From positions 8,168,516 to 8,232,515 of the forward strand of contig CM024175.1 of NCBI GenBank assembly GCA_013433145.1: a stretch of DNA of 64,000 bases, given 5' to 3'. The translations under genes were made by a program, and so were the position numbers. Positions 1 through 11,819 of this stretch are shown here, one piece after another. The stretch comes from Ascaris suum. Taxonomy: Eukaryota > Nematoda > Chromadorea > Rhabditida > Ascarididae. The stretch's first letter is position 1. Every line of letters starts with the position of its first letter. The notes under the pieces were generated by a model. That model saw only the letters and a program-made list of their open reading frames with translations. It was not told the origin of the DNA and made no database searches.

Positions 1-71
1 TTTCATCGCGACATAACGAACAAAGTGACTTTCGAAACAGTGGTTTAACGCACTTGAATGACCTCACGTAC

Positions 72-3000
72 CTTGCTGCACATGTATCCTGGTGTGGGAT
101 GCGTGCAACTTCCATCCCTTCAGCGTGCGGAACATCTTCTTGGGCGTTGGACAGCCCGGCAGTCGGCAAACTGAATATGGAGAAGAGCTAAGTGAACTAG
201 GTTGTATATTTGAGCAGAAGCCAGAATTTGCTGTAGCCACTCAAAGAAAATAGTTGGAGCAACAAAACTAAAAACAGTCACTAACCCATAAATCTTAGCA
301 GACAAATATATTTGCTACATGAGTCGTGCGATGCTAAATTTTAAGCGTGGATGTGACGCTTGAATAGAATGAAGACGAGAAGTGAAAGAGAACAGCTAAA
401 CGTAGTGACACTAGGGAGGAGTATACACAGAAAATTGAGGGTAATATCGTTGTTCGACTCGCAACGAAACTTAGTTTGATACAGATAACAGCAGACCGTT
501 ACAAAGAGTTATGCATGGAGGTTTCTGCTAAATGAAATATGCATAAGGCACAATGAAAACATGAAAAGCTAGGGGTAATATCTATCATCACTCAATATTT
601 TCTTAGGATCTCAATAGCGCACTTAGGAGCGTTTCATAAAATTTTGGTCACACGCTGGAAAATTGTTGCCAAATGAGGCTAAGAAACACTGTTGAAAAGT
701 ACAAGCATTACCGATGTTGTTGCCACGAAACTCGTACGGTGGTTCCTGTGGCGCGGCAACTTCCAACTGCAGGATCATCGGTGGCGCCGCTTGATACTCA
801 CGCGCGGCCTCCGAATCCGCCTCATGTGCCGCACTTTCACCCTCCTCTCCACCCGTGGCGGCTTGTTGCTCCACGGTGGTGGGCTCGGCGTCTTCGGCCA
901 CCTCGTCCCTGAGATTTTCAGGGACTCCTTCTTCACCTGCCTAAAAGGGCTTCTTGCTGTCTACATCTGATTATTAGAAAACGACCGGCAAATTGATAAA
1001 CGTCGTGCGTGGTAGAGCACCTGGCACTAGAGGAAACGCGCTCATCCCATTCATTTCACATCACGAACTAGCTTCACAAATCATGAAGAAATATTAGCAA
1101 ATGCATAACAATGCATTCATACATGAACTGATCGGGCAGCTGGCTCAAACCCTTTAAAAAAGACCTGCTTATCTGCAACCTAACCGATATAAAATTGAAA
1201 CCTGAACGGTGCAAACTCATCGCAAATCGCCTGCTAGATATAAAAAACTAAATTCTCTAATTTGACAAATCAGTGTAGTTACACTCAGGGGCTCTCGTGC
1301 ATTGTAGAAGCTATTCTCTAGCTTTAGTAATTTTCAAGGTGAAACTGCATGGGAAATATAAAGAAAAAGGCGTAAAATTTGTGAAAGTGCATAGTAATGG
1401 ATGGAAAAGCCTGCATGACATGCGTATTTGCGATGCATCTCACAATTACAGCCATTTTCATAAGTGAAACCGAGCATTCCTATATGATATCACATCAAGA
1501 TAACGCTTCAGCCGCAAAATTTCAGTAGTTTACGTAAAGGACGCGTAATAAACAGACAAATATGCCTACGCAGACCCCACGCTGCCATAGTGAGTTTTCA
1601 ATTGCTTACTTACAAAAAGGCTCAGGAATGTGACTCATAGAATAGAATTATTAACATCACCGCTCGTCATAAAATAAATTCTACTGGAACAGAGGTTCAC
1701 TTCAGCTCTCCGTGCTACGAGGATACCTAATATAGGAACGGAAGATTATCTCCAAATGTACTGTTGGGATGGCCCAGGTGATGGATTTATTCTATTTGCA
1801 AGTGCTCAGAATAAGTAGCTCAAGGTAGCTGTTTCCCTAAGTCATCGTATCAGGAAGGCCGCAGATTTCCTATTCACTTGCCTCGGTCATTCAAAAGCTG
1901 CCTTATCAAAGCAGTAGAGCTATCATTTCAATGCCAACATACCTCGGCTCTTGGGCGATCTCGGATCTCCCACACCACTACTCCGCTCGGTCCCGCTTCG
2001 TCCGGCGAAGCCGCTTCCATGAACGGCTGAGGCTGCGCCTGCAGCGTGACCAGGGCACTGATCTTCTCTGCCCACTGAAATCAGAGGCCATGACTCAAAA
2101 TGAAGACTCTTCTAAAGCAGAAACAGCGGCAAAGAAAAATATTGTTACAACGTTTCGCTATCACACGGTATCATCAACGAAAAACAGTTGATGAATAAGG
2201 AAAGATGGGCGTAAAGTGGATATGACAGCAATAAAGTGGAAATGCAATGTAAAGTGAATAGAAAATTTTGAAATGCTTGCAAAGACGGAAGGAGGAGATG
2301 GTGGCAATAAAGGTAAACAGGGTTGGGTAAATAAGCGAGGAATAACTAGGTGGCACGGTGAGATAAAGCAAAACGAACGGAATATTTCTTAAGTTGTCTG
2401 GTGCGAACCTTCTTTCTCCATTTATGGCATAATGCAAGTAAAAAACAAATATGTGTACCGCCCAGGCGTCCTACGTGCGACGTATGAGAAAAAAAGGTGA
2501 TATGCACCCAGTCGAAACAATAATTTCAAATTTGGCCACTAAAAAACTGTATTCTAGTAGTGTTCGCAAGTGATAGCCAGTCGTCACGCTCCCTCCGTGT
2601 AGAATTGCTACTTTCCTTGAACCAGAAAGAAGTAGAGAAAAGGGCATTAGTGAATAAGATGTTAATCTTACCGGAGTAGCTGGCTCCAGCAGAACGAACC
2701 ACTGGCCGCTGGTCCTGACGACCTCGTAGACCGACCCGTTTTGGCCGAAGAGGTTACTGGTAGCGGCTGCTTCACCGAGGTGTCGCACGTATACCTGGAC
2801 ATTCTTCATACGGCACACCGCCTCTACCAGTAAGTCGGTCAAGTTTCCTTCGAGCAATTGCTGCTCTGAAAGTCATTTTATAGTAACTATTTTTTTCCAT
2901 CACATTTACCACAGTAGCTGTTCTAGCAAACTTTTCTACATGCAATATATGTTCGCAAAAAACGCACTGGTATGTCATCGAATTATTCGCCTCAGCAGAA

Positions 3001-3287
3001 TGTTTTTCCCTAGAGGTAAAAGAAACGATCAAACTGTACGACGAACCGTGCCAGTTCAGTCCTCTCGATTCGATGTCGAACCGGACGAGGTCGGTCCAGT
3101 TCGCGACGAGGAACTCGCTCAGGTCCTCGACAATCTCCTGCACGCTCGCGTGCAGGACAAGAGCGATAGCGGCCATCAATGTTTCAGCGCCGCGCGCTGC
3201 AACTACACCTACCAAATGGAGGTAGGTAACAAGCAGCTCGGGCAGCAATGCCTGATTCGCTGGCATTTTCAAAGGCGCTTGAGTACT
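72..3287 (-). CDS. Unidentified multi-exon gene with Cys/His finger-like segment (partial, runs off left edge)
   Basis: Five phase-compatible exons can be read on the minus strand: 3287-3047, 2865-2672, 2074-1943, 940-712 and 170-72. Each is bounded by an AG acceptor (several are TTTCAG) and a GT donor (GTAAG, GTATG, GTAATG, GTACGTG). Together they give about 298 codons without a stop. The first exons encode a hydrophobic helical segment (LLPELLVTYLHLVGVVAARG) and a mixed domain containing VYEVVRTSGQWFVLLEP. The fourth encodes an acidic, Ala/Glu-rich disordered stretch. The fifth contains CRLPGC followed by GWKLHASHTRIH, a spacing that resembles a C2H2-type zinc finger. There is no start codon in the first exon read and no stop, so both ends are missing. 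I do not recognise the family. A chromatin or transcription role would be a guess from the finger and acidic region. The exon chain itself is fairly well supported. Confidence 0.6.
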
Positions 3288-3359
3288 CTGAAATTAAGCG
3301 AAAATTCTGAAGTTATTCCAGAGAACAGAGAAAGAGGAAAAACCGACGCCCATCGTTGA

Positions 3360-4720
3360 TCGCTTGTATAAACACATCAGCCATCCAGGCACTTTGAATC
3401 AGCGAACGAGGCAATTTGCAGGGATAAAAGTTCGAAGATACAACCTACATGGCAGGGATTTGCTGTTCTGATCAGTCACATCCTTCATGAACTTAAGAAC
3501 TCTGAAGGTGGCAACAAATTCGTATCAAAAAATTTTTGAAACACTAAAGAAGGAAAAAGAACCGAATTTGCAGCACGCATAGTTTTGCTGGCTAATGTGT
3601 TAATGGAAATTCTGCCATTATACAATATTTTATGCGAATTCATAGTTTTCTATTTGCAAAGGACATAATGCCGAGATCGCGTCCTTATGTATACGCTTGA
3701 GCGTTTGTATATCCCTTCGATTTATCGCCAAGCTGCCGAAGTATTATGAGATTTCGTGGCTATAATTAACAGCATGGTTGATCCTCCTACACCATTTACA
3801 CAGCCAATCTGCTTCCAAACATGTTTCCGACATTCGCATTAGTCTCGAAAACTTTCCGATTAATACGCCACCTGACCGATTGCAAAATATCTGCCAAATA
3901 TGTTGTACATTTAAGTGCATACCACTGACCTTTTTCAGAAGTTTATGGATAAGATCACAGGTCCGCATGGGAGAGCAATCTCTGATACAGATCATGCGAA
4001 GGAAATTTCATGAAACTTCGCTACATGGTAAACTGTTACTAAGACAGACCGTGACTGTTGCACATTTCGCAAGCAAAAAAAACTTCTAAAAAGGCTTACG
4101 AGCACGCTTAACAATAAACAAATAAATTCGAATACAGCCGCCAGAAAAGATGGGAAACAAACATATTATTATATAGTAAGAAGGATGTCTTGTGTCAACC
4201 ACTACTGATTTCTGGGAATTATGAATATTCAAATCATACAAACATGAAGCGTATGCTTTTAGCCGAAGATGTTCAACAGTTACGACGTTTTCAGAACAAT
4301 AACACAACGATTAGTTGAATCGTTTCGAAAACTAAGGGAGGATGGGAAAAAAATATTTCACCCCCTCCCATCCCTCCTCAACCGTTGGTATGGAGGGAAG
4401 TCATACTTACTGCCTAGTGATCCATGCAGGATTTGCCTAGCACTGTTTAACGAATGAGGCAATAATTCTGTAAAGCGTCAAAATTGCACAGCCTAACGAA
4501 AAGCACTCTGTATTGTATTGTGCAGAACAGTAATGAGGGAGCAGCAATGTTTAAAGTCACAAATGCATTCGTAGAGAGTCTATACTGAAAGCTCACAAGT
4601 CATCTCCATAGAAGTTTTATACATTGGACATCATATCTGACGATTTTACAGCTATAACAACTGCAGCTTATGGGTCCCCACTGTTCTTAACAAATGCGTT
4701 GTCCTGAAACTCTTCATTTC
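3360..4720. other. Intergenic or intronic stretch without a recognisable gene
   Basis: Both strands hold only short, composition-driven open frames. The region may include upstream exons or the promoter of the minus-strand gene to its left, but no start exon could be fixed. A short plus-strand stretch near 3946-4010 reads briefly like coding sequence and then hits stops, so it may be transposon debris. Confidence 0.4.
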
Positions 4721-4725
4721 ATGAT

Positions 4726-5877
4726 ATGAACTCTCCAAAACAGCGTGATTCGTCGATGGTCTCGTACTTCTTCGATGTGAAGCAAAGTTATGTTAAATGC
4801 ACCGAAAGAAAAAAGACCCGATACAAAAAGCAAAAAGCATTGAAATCATGTCACCAAAGTTGGAATAATATTAGCGCATTCGTGGCAGAGAATTGCATTA
4901 TTGATTTCAATGAACGCGGTGTGGCTTTGACCTATATCACCCAGCAGTTTGGTAATCATTATACTGTTTCCCGCTCAGCATTCGCACTACTTTGCCGAGG
5001 AATGTGTAAACAAAGTTCTCAAGTGCCGACCAACTTTGATCTCCTCATTGTGCCTGTGCAGTTGTCTCTTTCCGACGAACAATGGAATATTTAATACATA
5101 TGTGCTTTAACAATTGCAAAAACGCCTACCTCAAAATCTATCCTAATAAAACCTTGTTCTGCAGAGACAATCGCGAGTTTAACGCGCATTCTCTTGCCTT
5201 AGATAGGGCACGAATCATGGAAATGATAAAATTTATTGTCAATGAAAGCTATTTCACTTTTGTTGGTCTTATTTTCACGGAAACTGAAGGAGTGCTCATG
5301 GGAGGAAATGGAAGTCTTCATATAACTGATCTCACCCTGTCCGTTATGGAACACAAATATGCCACGATTTCACGTTTTAGTGCCATTTGTTGCGGATACG
5401 TTGATGATCTACTAACATTCATAGTACGATATTCAATACTGATCACTTTCAGAGTATTCCTAGATTAATTTATGCGGTCACAATTTATGCGGTCCTAGAT
5501 TAATATACTCTACAGATTGAGGTCACATACGCAGGCACCACCTTATAGATTTAAACTTACACATTACTTGTAACGGTGTTTTCTAAAGCATCTATGATAA
5601 GACGGATCGATTTAATTTTTCAGTAAATAAATATACTCATTTGGACAGTAACACTCCTACACAAAAAAACCTGGTAATCTACGAAATTCATAGGTTTAGT
5701 AAAGTGTGCTCTCCTAGGGCAGATTTTATTCCTAAATTTAAAGGACTGTTTAAGAATTATAAGGACAATGCTCATAATGTTACCCTAATGGGAGTATATT
5801 TACATAAAGCATTAATTGGGGAACTTGATGTAGTTTATAAGTTCGTTTACTCCAATGGACCGGGATCCAAAGTTTGA
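4726..5877 (+). mobile_element. Decayed reverse-transcriptase remnant, probably Penelope-like
   Basis: Open frames at 4726-5094, 5082-5468 and 5641-5877 together resemble a reverse transcriptase broken by frameshifts. The middle frame has GVLMGGNGSLHITDLTLS, which matches the GxxMGxxxSPxxADL palm motif with losses, followed by CCGYVDDLLTF with the catalytic YVDD. The last frame resembles the post-catalytic region that in Penelope-like enzymes reads SNHPxSHK and then a CS/F block (here LDSNTPTQKNL and KVCSPRADF). No GIY-YIG endonuclease, flanking duplication or terminal repeat was seen. The LINE clade is the alternative. The assignment to a reverse transcriptase is firm; the clade is an inference. 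Confidence 0.6.
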
Positions 5878-5879
5878 TC

Positions 5880-7038
5880 TAAGAAACTTTTTATCGACTT
5901 TAGTTTCTTATGCTTACCACCTATGCAGGCAGAGGAGGTGATTTATATGGGTCTTGTCACTTCATAATATGATCGCTTTGACCACATGCGTGAAGATTTA
6001 TTGATTAGCGCACCCCAGCACCGCATTACAGCGATGGAACATTGCCTTTTACGCACACCGTACATACGACTGGCGTTTATTTTCATAATTCTACATCTTT
6101 ATATTCTCATATGATGTCTGTGTATCAGTTTTAGCAACCTATTCTGCCATTTTTATATTCGTATTTCTTCGTTAGAATCTTTTAGTAGCCTCAAATGTTA
6201 TTTATTTTTTCGACGGGTTTATTATTAAACAGAGATCATATAAGCGTTGCTCTACCGGGCTAATACTCCGAGGTCGATGTCGTCAACATTGACACTTCGG
6301 TTTATCGATCAGCAATCATCAATGCCTACGGTGTCGATGGTGCATCATTTGCTTTATAATTTAACCTGTATGAACTTTAGCTTAGCACTTTGTATACATC
6401 TAGCTTTCTACTCTAGTGTAAATATGCTTTAGTTCTTATAGTCGCTTTTTATATTAAACTATTCTAAGGCTTTGATTTTCTGTTGGGATTGCCTCCTCTC
6501 CTTTTTCTATATGGCTCTCCACTTTTGCATTTTAAATATAGCCTTCAACACAATTTTCTATGATGTCATTAACATATTTCCTCAAATCCTTTTAACCTTT
6601 TTTGCTTCAACTTACCGACGAATTTGCACAACCATCACCTACATATTTCTGTTACACAAAATCTTTAACCTCTTTTATTTCATTTTTAATCCGTTTGATT
6701 AAGGTTACTTTAACTCCTCCCCATGATTTTCACTACCTAGCACTCGATTTCATATTACCTCTTATGCGGTTATCGTTAAGCATACTATCATTTGTCTCTC
6801 AATTGATTATAATGCACTTTCATATAACATTCTAAACTTTATGGTAGTTGCATCTTAGCAACTAGGTACTCCATACGCTTAATGATGTGTTTCCTTCCAG
6901 TGGAGGTTTTAATAATCGTTAGTGTCGTAGGTCTTCACCACACATTAGCGCTTAATGTCGTATTATTATCTTTGTCTTTCTCATGTAACTTTTTTGCCCC
7001 TGGCTTTTTGGCGACAAGCTCTACTTGTAGACTAACAA
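5880..7038. other. AT-rich non-coding stretch
   Basis: Highly AT-rich sequence with pyrimidine-rich plus-strand blocks. The short hydrophobic open frames at 6472-6835 (Phe/Ile/Leu-rich) are what such composition yields by chance. I see no feature that I can support. Confidence 0.5.
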
Positions 7039-7722
<684 letters not shown>

Positions 7723-7984
7723 GTCCCTAGATGGGATAGGTAGAAATATCCAATAACATCAGAAGTGCCTCCGATCGGTGGGTGTTAGCTTGGTAATATG
7801 TGACGAGGACCGCTCATTTCAGAAAGACTGGGTAAGTGCAGGTTTTATGTCTGATGACTGATGTATATCGATCAAATTTAGACATGTACTTGAATAGACA
7901 AGCTTCGCTTCAAAAAATCCTTTTGCGGATAGCATTCTCAATGAGCAAATATCGTCAAAAAGGCTCGCCAATCTCGATGGCATT

Positions 7985-8205
7985 GTTTTAAAGCAAACAA
8001 CTTGGTAAGTGGTTCTGATGAATGCATAACCCCAAGACTAGACTAGTGAAGCAGTTCTGTGTGAAACATGGGCAAGATCCGTTCAGCGACCTTCTTTTTT
8101 CTGAAGTAGACAACTTGATAAGTGGTTATGATGAACGCATAACACAAAAGCTGCATCAGTGGAACAGTTGTGTGTGAAGCTTGGGGAGTATCCATTCAGC
8201 GTGGC
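7985..8205. repeat. Diverged tandem duplication, period about 113 bp
   Basis: Two adjacent units share the same order of blocks: CAACTTGRTAAGTGGTT, TGATGAAYGCATAAC, TGTGTGAA and ATYCRTTCAGCG. The first set begins at 7998 and the second at 8111, giving a 113-base offset. The units differ at perhaps a quarter of positions, so the duplication is old. Neither unit is clearly coding. Confidence 0.7.
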
Positions 8206-8593
8206 CATACCTTCATCCTTGCTGAGAATATGCACACTCTTTACACCCTCCAAATGTTGTCGGGCGACGTTAGCGGACCTGGTCACACCCTTTTGTAGCC
8301 AACCCTCAGCACTTCAAATATGTGCGAAAATTTGGCCATTTGGAAGCAAAGCTTCACTGACGTCTCACTCTTTCGAGGATTTGATTCGCCCTTACGTATG
8401 AACTCGTCTTGCCGTCTTCAAGTGCTCAAGTATGCGAAAAGCGAAACATTAAATTTCGAGCGTTTTTGAAATGCAAATTCTGCGGATGCGCTGATATTAG
8501 TGTAGCAACGGTATATCTGGATGAAAAGGTGAACGTTTCTTGTCCTACATGAGTGACTGAAAGGTCAAAGAGGAGTTGTCAGAGGAAGAGAGA

Positions 8594-8609
8594 GGGGGGG
8601 GGGGGGGGG
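8594..8609. repeat. Poly-G run
   Basis: Sixteen consecutive G residues inside a purine-rich stretch on the plus strand. Similar homopolymers occur as a C run at 15009-15020 and a G run near 61898-61910. Confidence 0.95.
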
Positions 8610-8821
8610 AGGAAGGCAGCAAGAGCAGCAGAGGGTGCTACCCACGAGTTACTATCCGACGAACTTCTTTTTGCATTCGACATCCTGGAACCGGTTATGC
8701 CTTGCACGCACACAGTTGTTCACTCAACGGAATGTGCGTACCGCGTTGTTATGCACTTGTCAATCGTTGTTACCTCATCAATGATGCTATGATGTTTGTT
8801 TTTTATCGGTCGCTGGATTGA

Positions 8822-9684
8822 TGCGATTTCGCGGTATTTGATGACCACTTTCAGTTATAGTGGAGGGAAATGTTTCGATGAGATCTGTTGTAAACGATAA
8901 TATTCGTCTTTTTGCCGTCAACCGGCTTATATCCCTCTCGAGCAACTCTGAGGGGAAATGAGACAAGTCATTTGCGACTGCAAATTTTTTTCCTGTCGCC
9001 TTCCCCCACCATTTTTCTCTGCGAGCGTAGTGTCGGGGAGGGAGCGCAAACTTTTTGTTAATATTCCTAGCAATTTTTTTCCGTACCTGTGATATATAAA
9101 ATTAATGAAAAATGAAAGAGCTACTCTTGATAGTGCGGAACATGACGATTGAACATTATCGAAATATACAGATCACATCGAGTGTTGATAAATTTATAGT
9201 GTTGACTTATGCTTTTTGTCGTCTCACTTTTTTCATCTTGTTCGTTCGATTCTTTTGCAAAATAAACCTGAAAATGAATGCTTTCCTCCTTTCATTCATC
9301 GTTTAATCTAAGGTTGGTGAAAAATCTCAGGTTTCTCTGACATTGTTTCACCATATTTCCAGCTTACCGCCGTCGATTGAGAAATTTTAGCCCAAGCAAG
9401 ACGGTATTAACGAGAAATGTGAAATGTAAGCGCAGCCTCTAAGTCAAATCCATGAAACTGGCAAGCTTTGAGGTAAGCTGACGATTAGGCAACGTACAAA
9501 AATTACACCTGCGAATTTCGTGCAAGATGCATAAGAAGAATCAATTATTCCTCACTCAGTGCTTTCAAAACTAAAAAAAAATGCAAATAGTGATTCCCGA
9601 ACTGAACACCACTTCCTCTCACGAAGCGTTATTGGTTAGATAGTTCGGCTTGGATGGTTGTGCGCCCGTTTGAGTCTCTGTCCA
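8822..9684. other. Non-coding stretch
   Basis: No exon with usable splice signals or codon-like structure was found on either strand. Short open frames are hydrophobic or low-complexity. The last part may hold the promoter of the small candidate gene that begins at 9685. Confidence 0.4.
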
Positions 9685-9992
9685 ATGGATGCCAATATTT
9701 TGATATTATTCGCCTATATTTCGATTTTCCAAGTATTGTGTCACGATACAAACCGCAACTACAATGTAGTTGCCAAAATGGATACGGATGGGACGAGAAG
9801 CTTCTTCGTCACGACTGTGCCAACTTTGACCTCTTTTAGCGAAAACTATCATGCAAGCAATTTGACATTATTAGACTACAAGCTTGAGGAAGCAGTCGCT
9901 GCCGTTGAAGGTTTGTTTACACTCATTTCTGGTGTGAGTGATTCGTTTCTTACCGAAGTTTCCTTATTACAGCTCTCCAGAAATGGTACTGA
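9685..9992 (+). CDS. Candidate small secreted protein, two exons
   Basis: An ATG at 9685 starts a frame with a typical signal peptide (MDANILILFAYISIFQVLC, hydrophobic core of about 13 residues, small residues near the cut site). Exon 1 runs to 9910 and ends GAAG before GTTTGT. A 62-base intron ends in TTATTACAG at 9972. Exon 2 (9973-9992) closes the reading frame with TGG TAC TGA, giving 81 residues. The mature part is polar with two N-x-T/S sites (NLT, NYHAS nearby) and an amphipathic C-terminal helix. It has no cysteines after the signal, so it is not an ShK, Kunitz or CAP protein. I do not recognise it. The signal peptide and short intron support a real gene, but a longer read-through frame without splicing also exists. 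Confidence 0.45.
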
Positions 9993-10009
9993 AATAGATG
10001 AAATATAGC

Positions 10010-11001
10010 GAGAACATAAGTGTCCCGATTGCAGCACACCCATCTCTCCCAGTTAGCAGCACGTGGTTTCGTGATGTTCTCGTAGGTGCTCAGTTGAGGG
10101 TTCAGCATAGTTCTCAGAGTTCTTCTCGATATCCACCGCCGCCCTTCCTCCCGCTTCCTTGTTTGAATCTCCTACGCCTTAAAAAGTTCTTTAGAATGCA
10201 ACTCGATGAGTCCCAAAAAACTGCATTTCTATGAGACACGCTTAGAGCGTGAACGTTGCTATGAAGGGCTAAACAGATTCTCCCTGCAACCATGAACAGA
10301 AGGAAAATGTGTGAGGCAGTGTGTTCGAAGGAAAGGCTGAATGGGAAGGTCAGGCACAAGAGTTGCTAAACAGATAGCACTTCACAGAGTCGGATGTAGA
10401 GACAACAAGAAGGAGCAAAACTGTTAACGCAGAAGCGACCTTGTGAACAAGCACTGTTAATTATGTGCTATTTTTTGAAACACTTTAATCGTTCGGAAAT
10501 CGTCGTGCGGATAATTTGAAAGAACCGCCATGTAAATTCATGCCGCTCCATCGTCTGGACAACCTCAACTATCAGCGAACATTTCCAATTGCAAAGAAAT
10601 TACTATTTAGAGTGAAGACCACAGTAGAACAGCATTGGACATTTGTTGTAAAAATTTATACAAACATGCCGTAAGTTTTTGTTGTAAAAAGAGAACAGCT
10701 AAAGGAACACGATGAAACATTATGGCTATGAATTTTTGTTTCATCACCAAATGAAATCCTCTCCATCAATGAGCAGCTTCGAAAAATCCGGTAGCAACCA
10801 CACTGAATTGAACTCTCCAGTCCTTTGACCAATGATGCGCGTAGAACTGCAGCCTGCAGTTACAGCATTCCAATGCACTGCTATGCCAAAACCTCAACCG
10901 CTTAAAAGTATTTAACCCACTGCACTTTGATGCTGATGCACTGTAGCGTGAAACAGGTGAAAATGGTCTCTGAATAAAGCCTAGCGTTTTGATGCCCTCC
11001 G
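10010..11001. other. Non-coding stretch
   Basis: Between the small secreted candidate and the minus-strand two-exon candidate there is no credible coding exon. Open frames on either strand lack splice logic and resemble random translation. Confidence 0.4.
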
Positions 11002-11741
11002 CTATGTCCCAAAAAGCGCCAAACCCCTGTCTTCGTTGGGGACCTTGAAGACGTAGACGCTCCGATCCTTCTCAAGAGCCCCGCCAAACTTAAACCATCC
11101 CTCGCCCTCTGCGGATAGGAGGTGCCGATCTATGTATGCTATCATATCTGAGAAGGGAAGTTCATCGGAAAGGTTGTCGCACAAGTTTTTTATGCAAAAC
11201 TGCGGTTTCCTGTCGAATAAAGTGTGCCGCTTTTTCACTTCTTCGACTAAACAATGCTACGTAGATAATACGTCTTTATCGAGCGGATTTCATCATGAGA
11301 CTTTTGCGTATGGGATCCTTCATAGGCAGCGATGTTGTGAGGAGAAACGGGCGACCAACAGGGCAACCAGAAATAGATCGTCCTAGTGTTGATAAAATGA
11401 CTTCGCCTACAAGAATTTATGGCAACTGCACTCATAAAGGAGCTCAAGTGCGTTTAGACGTGTGCATTGCAGGCTCTTCAGCACCCTCTTCAGAGACGAG
11501 CACCCTCTTCAGCATGTCGAGCACAGCATCTCAATTTCCGCTCACTATCTTAATGCAACAGGAAACAGGGGATAGAGACTAGCTGAAAAGATACCGAACC
11601 GAGCTGTTTTCGCTGCTCCTCGGCACAGAATTTCTCAGCAAGTCTTTCAACAATTACTCTGTTGAAAGGCTTGCTGAGCAATTCCTCGCTCGTTTTTCCG
11701 TTTTTCGTGACAGCAACTGTGTTTGCACGGAAAACCAGCAT
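11002..11741 (-). CDS. Candidate two-exon gene of unknown function
   Basis: Exon 1 (11741-11600) starts with ATG and encodes a charged helical stretch (KTSEELLSKPFNRVIVERLA). It ends CTCG before GTTCGG. Exon 2 (11246-11002) follows a TTGTTTAG acceptor, joins in phase as a Val codon and encodes EEVKKRHTLFDRKPQFC, a DELPFSDMIAYIDRHLL helix and GEGWFKFGGALEKDRSVYVF. It ends in TAG after ALFGT. The product would be 128 residues with few cysteines. The donor resembles that of the first exon in the gene at the left edge. The frame stays open upstream of the ATG to 11810, including a hydrophobic segment, so a longer N-terminus with a signal anchor is possible. No family was recognised. Exon 1 contains a long inverted repeat described separately. 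Confidence 0.42.
11634..11678 (+). repeat. 19-bp inverted repeat with 7-nt loop (hairpin)
   Basis: The arm at 11634-11652 (CTCAGCAAGTCTTTCAACA) pairs with 11660-11678 along all 19 positions on the plus strand, 18 Watson-Crick and one T.G wobble, around a 7-base loop ATTACTC. On the minus strand the same site has a C.A mismatch. It is shorter than a usual pre-miRNA hairpin (60 nt or more). It lies within a candidate coding exon read on the opposite strand. Confidence 0.85.
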
Positions 11742-11819
11742 AGCGGATGTCACGCAGTAAACAAAGGACAAGGCACTAGTGAGAATGCGCGCCAATCCGC
11801 TACCCGTCAAGAGCTCTAA

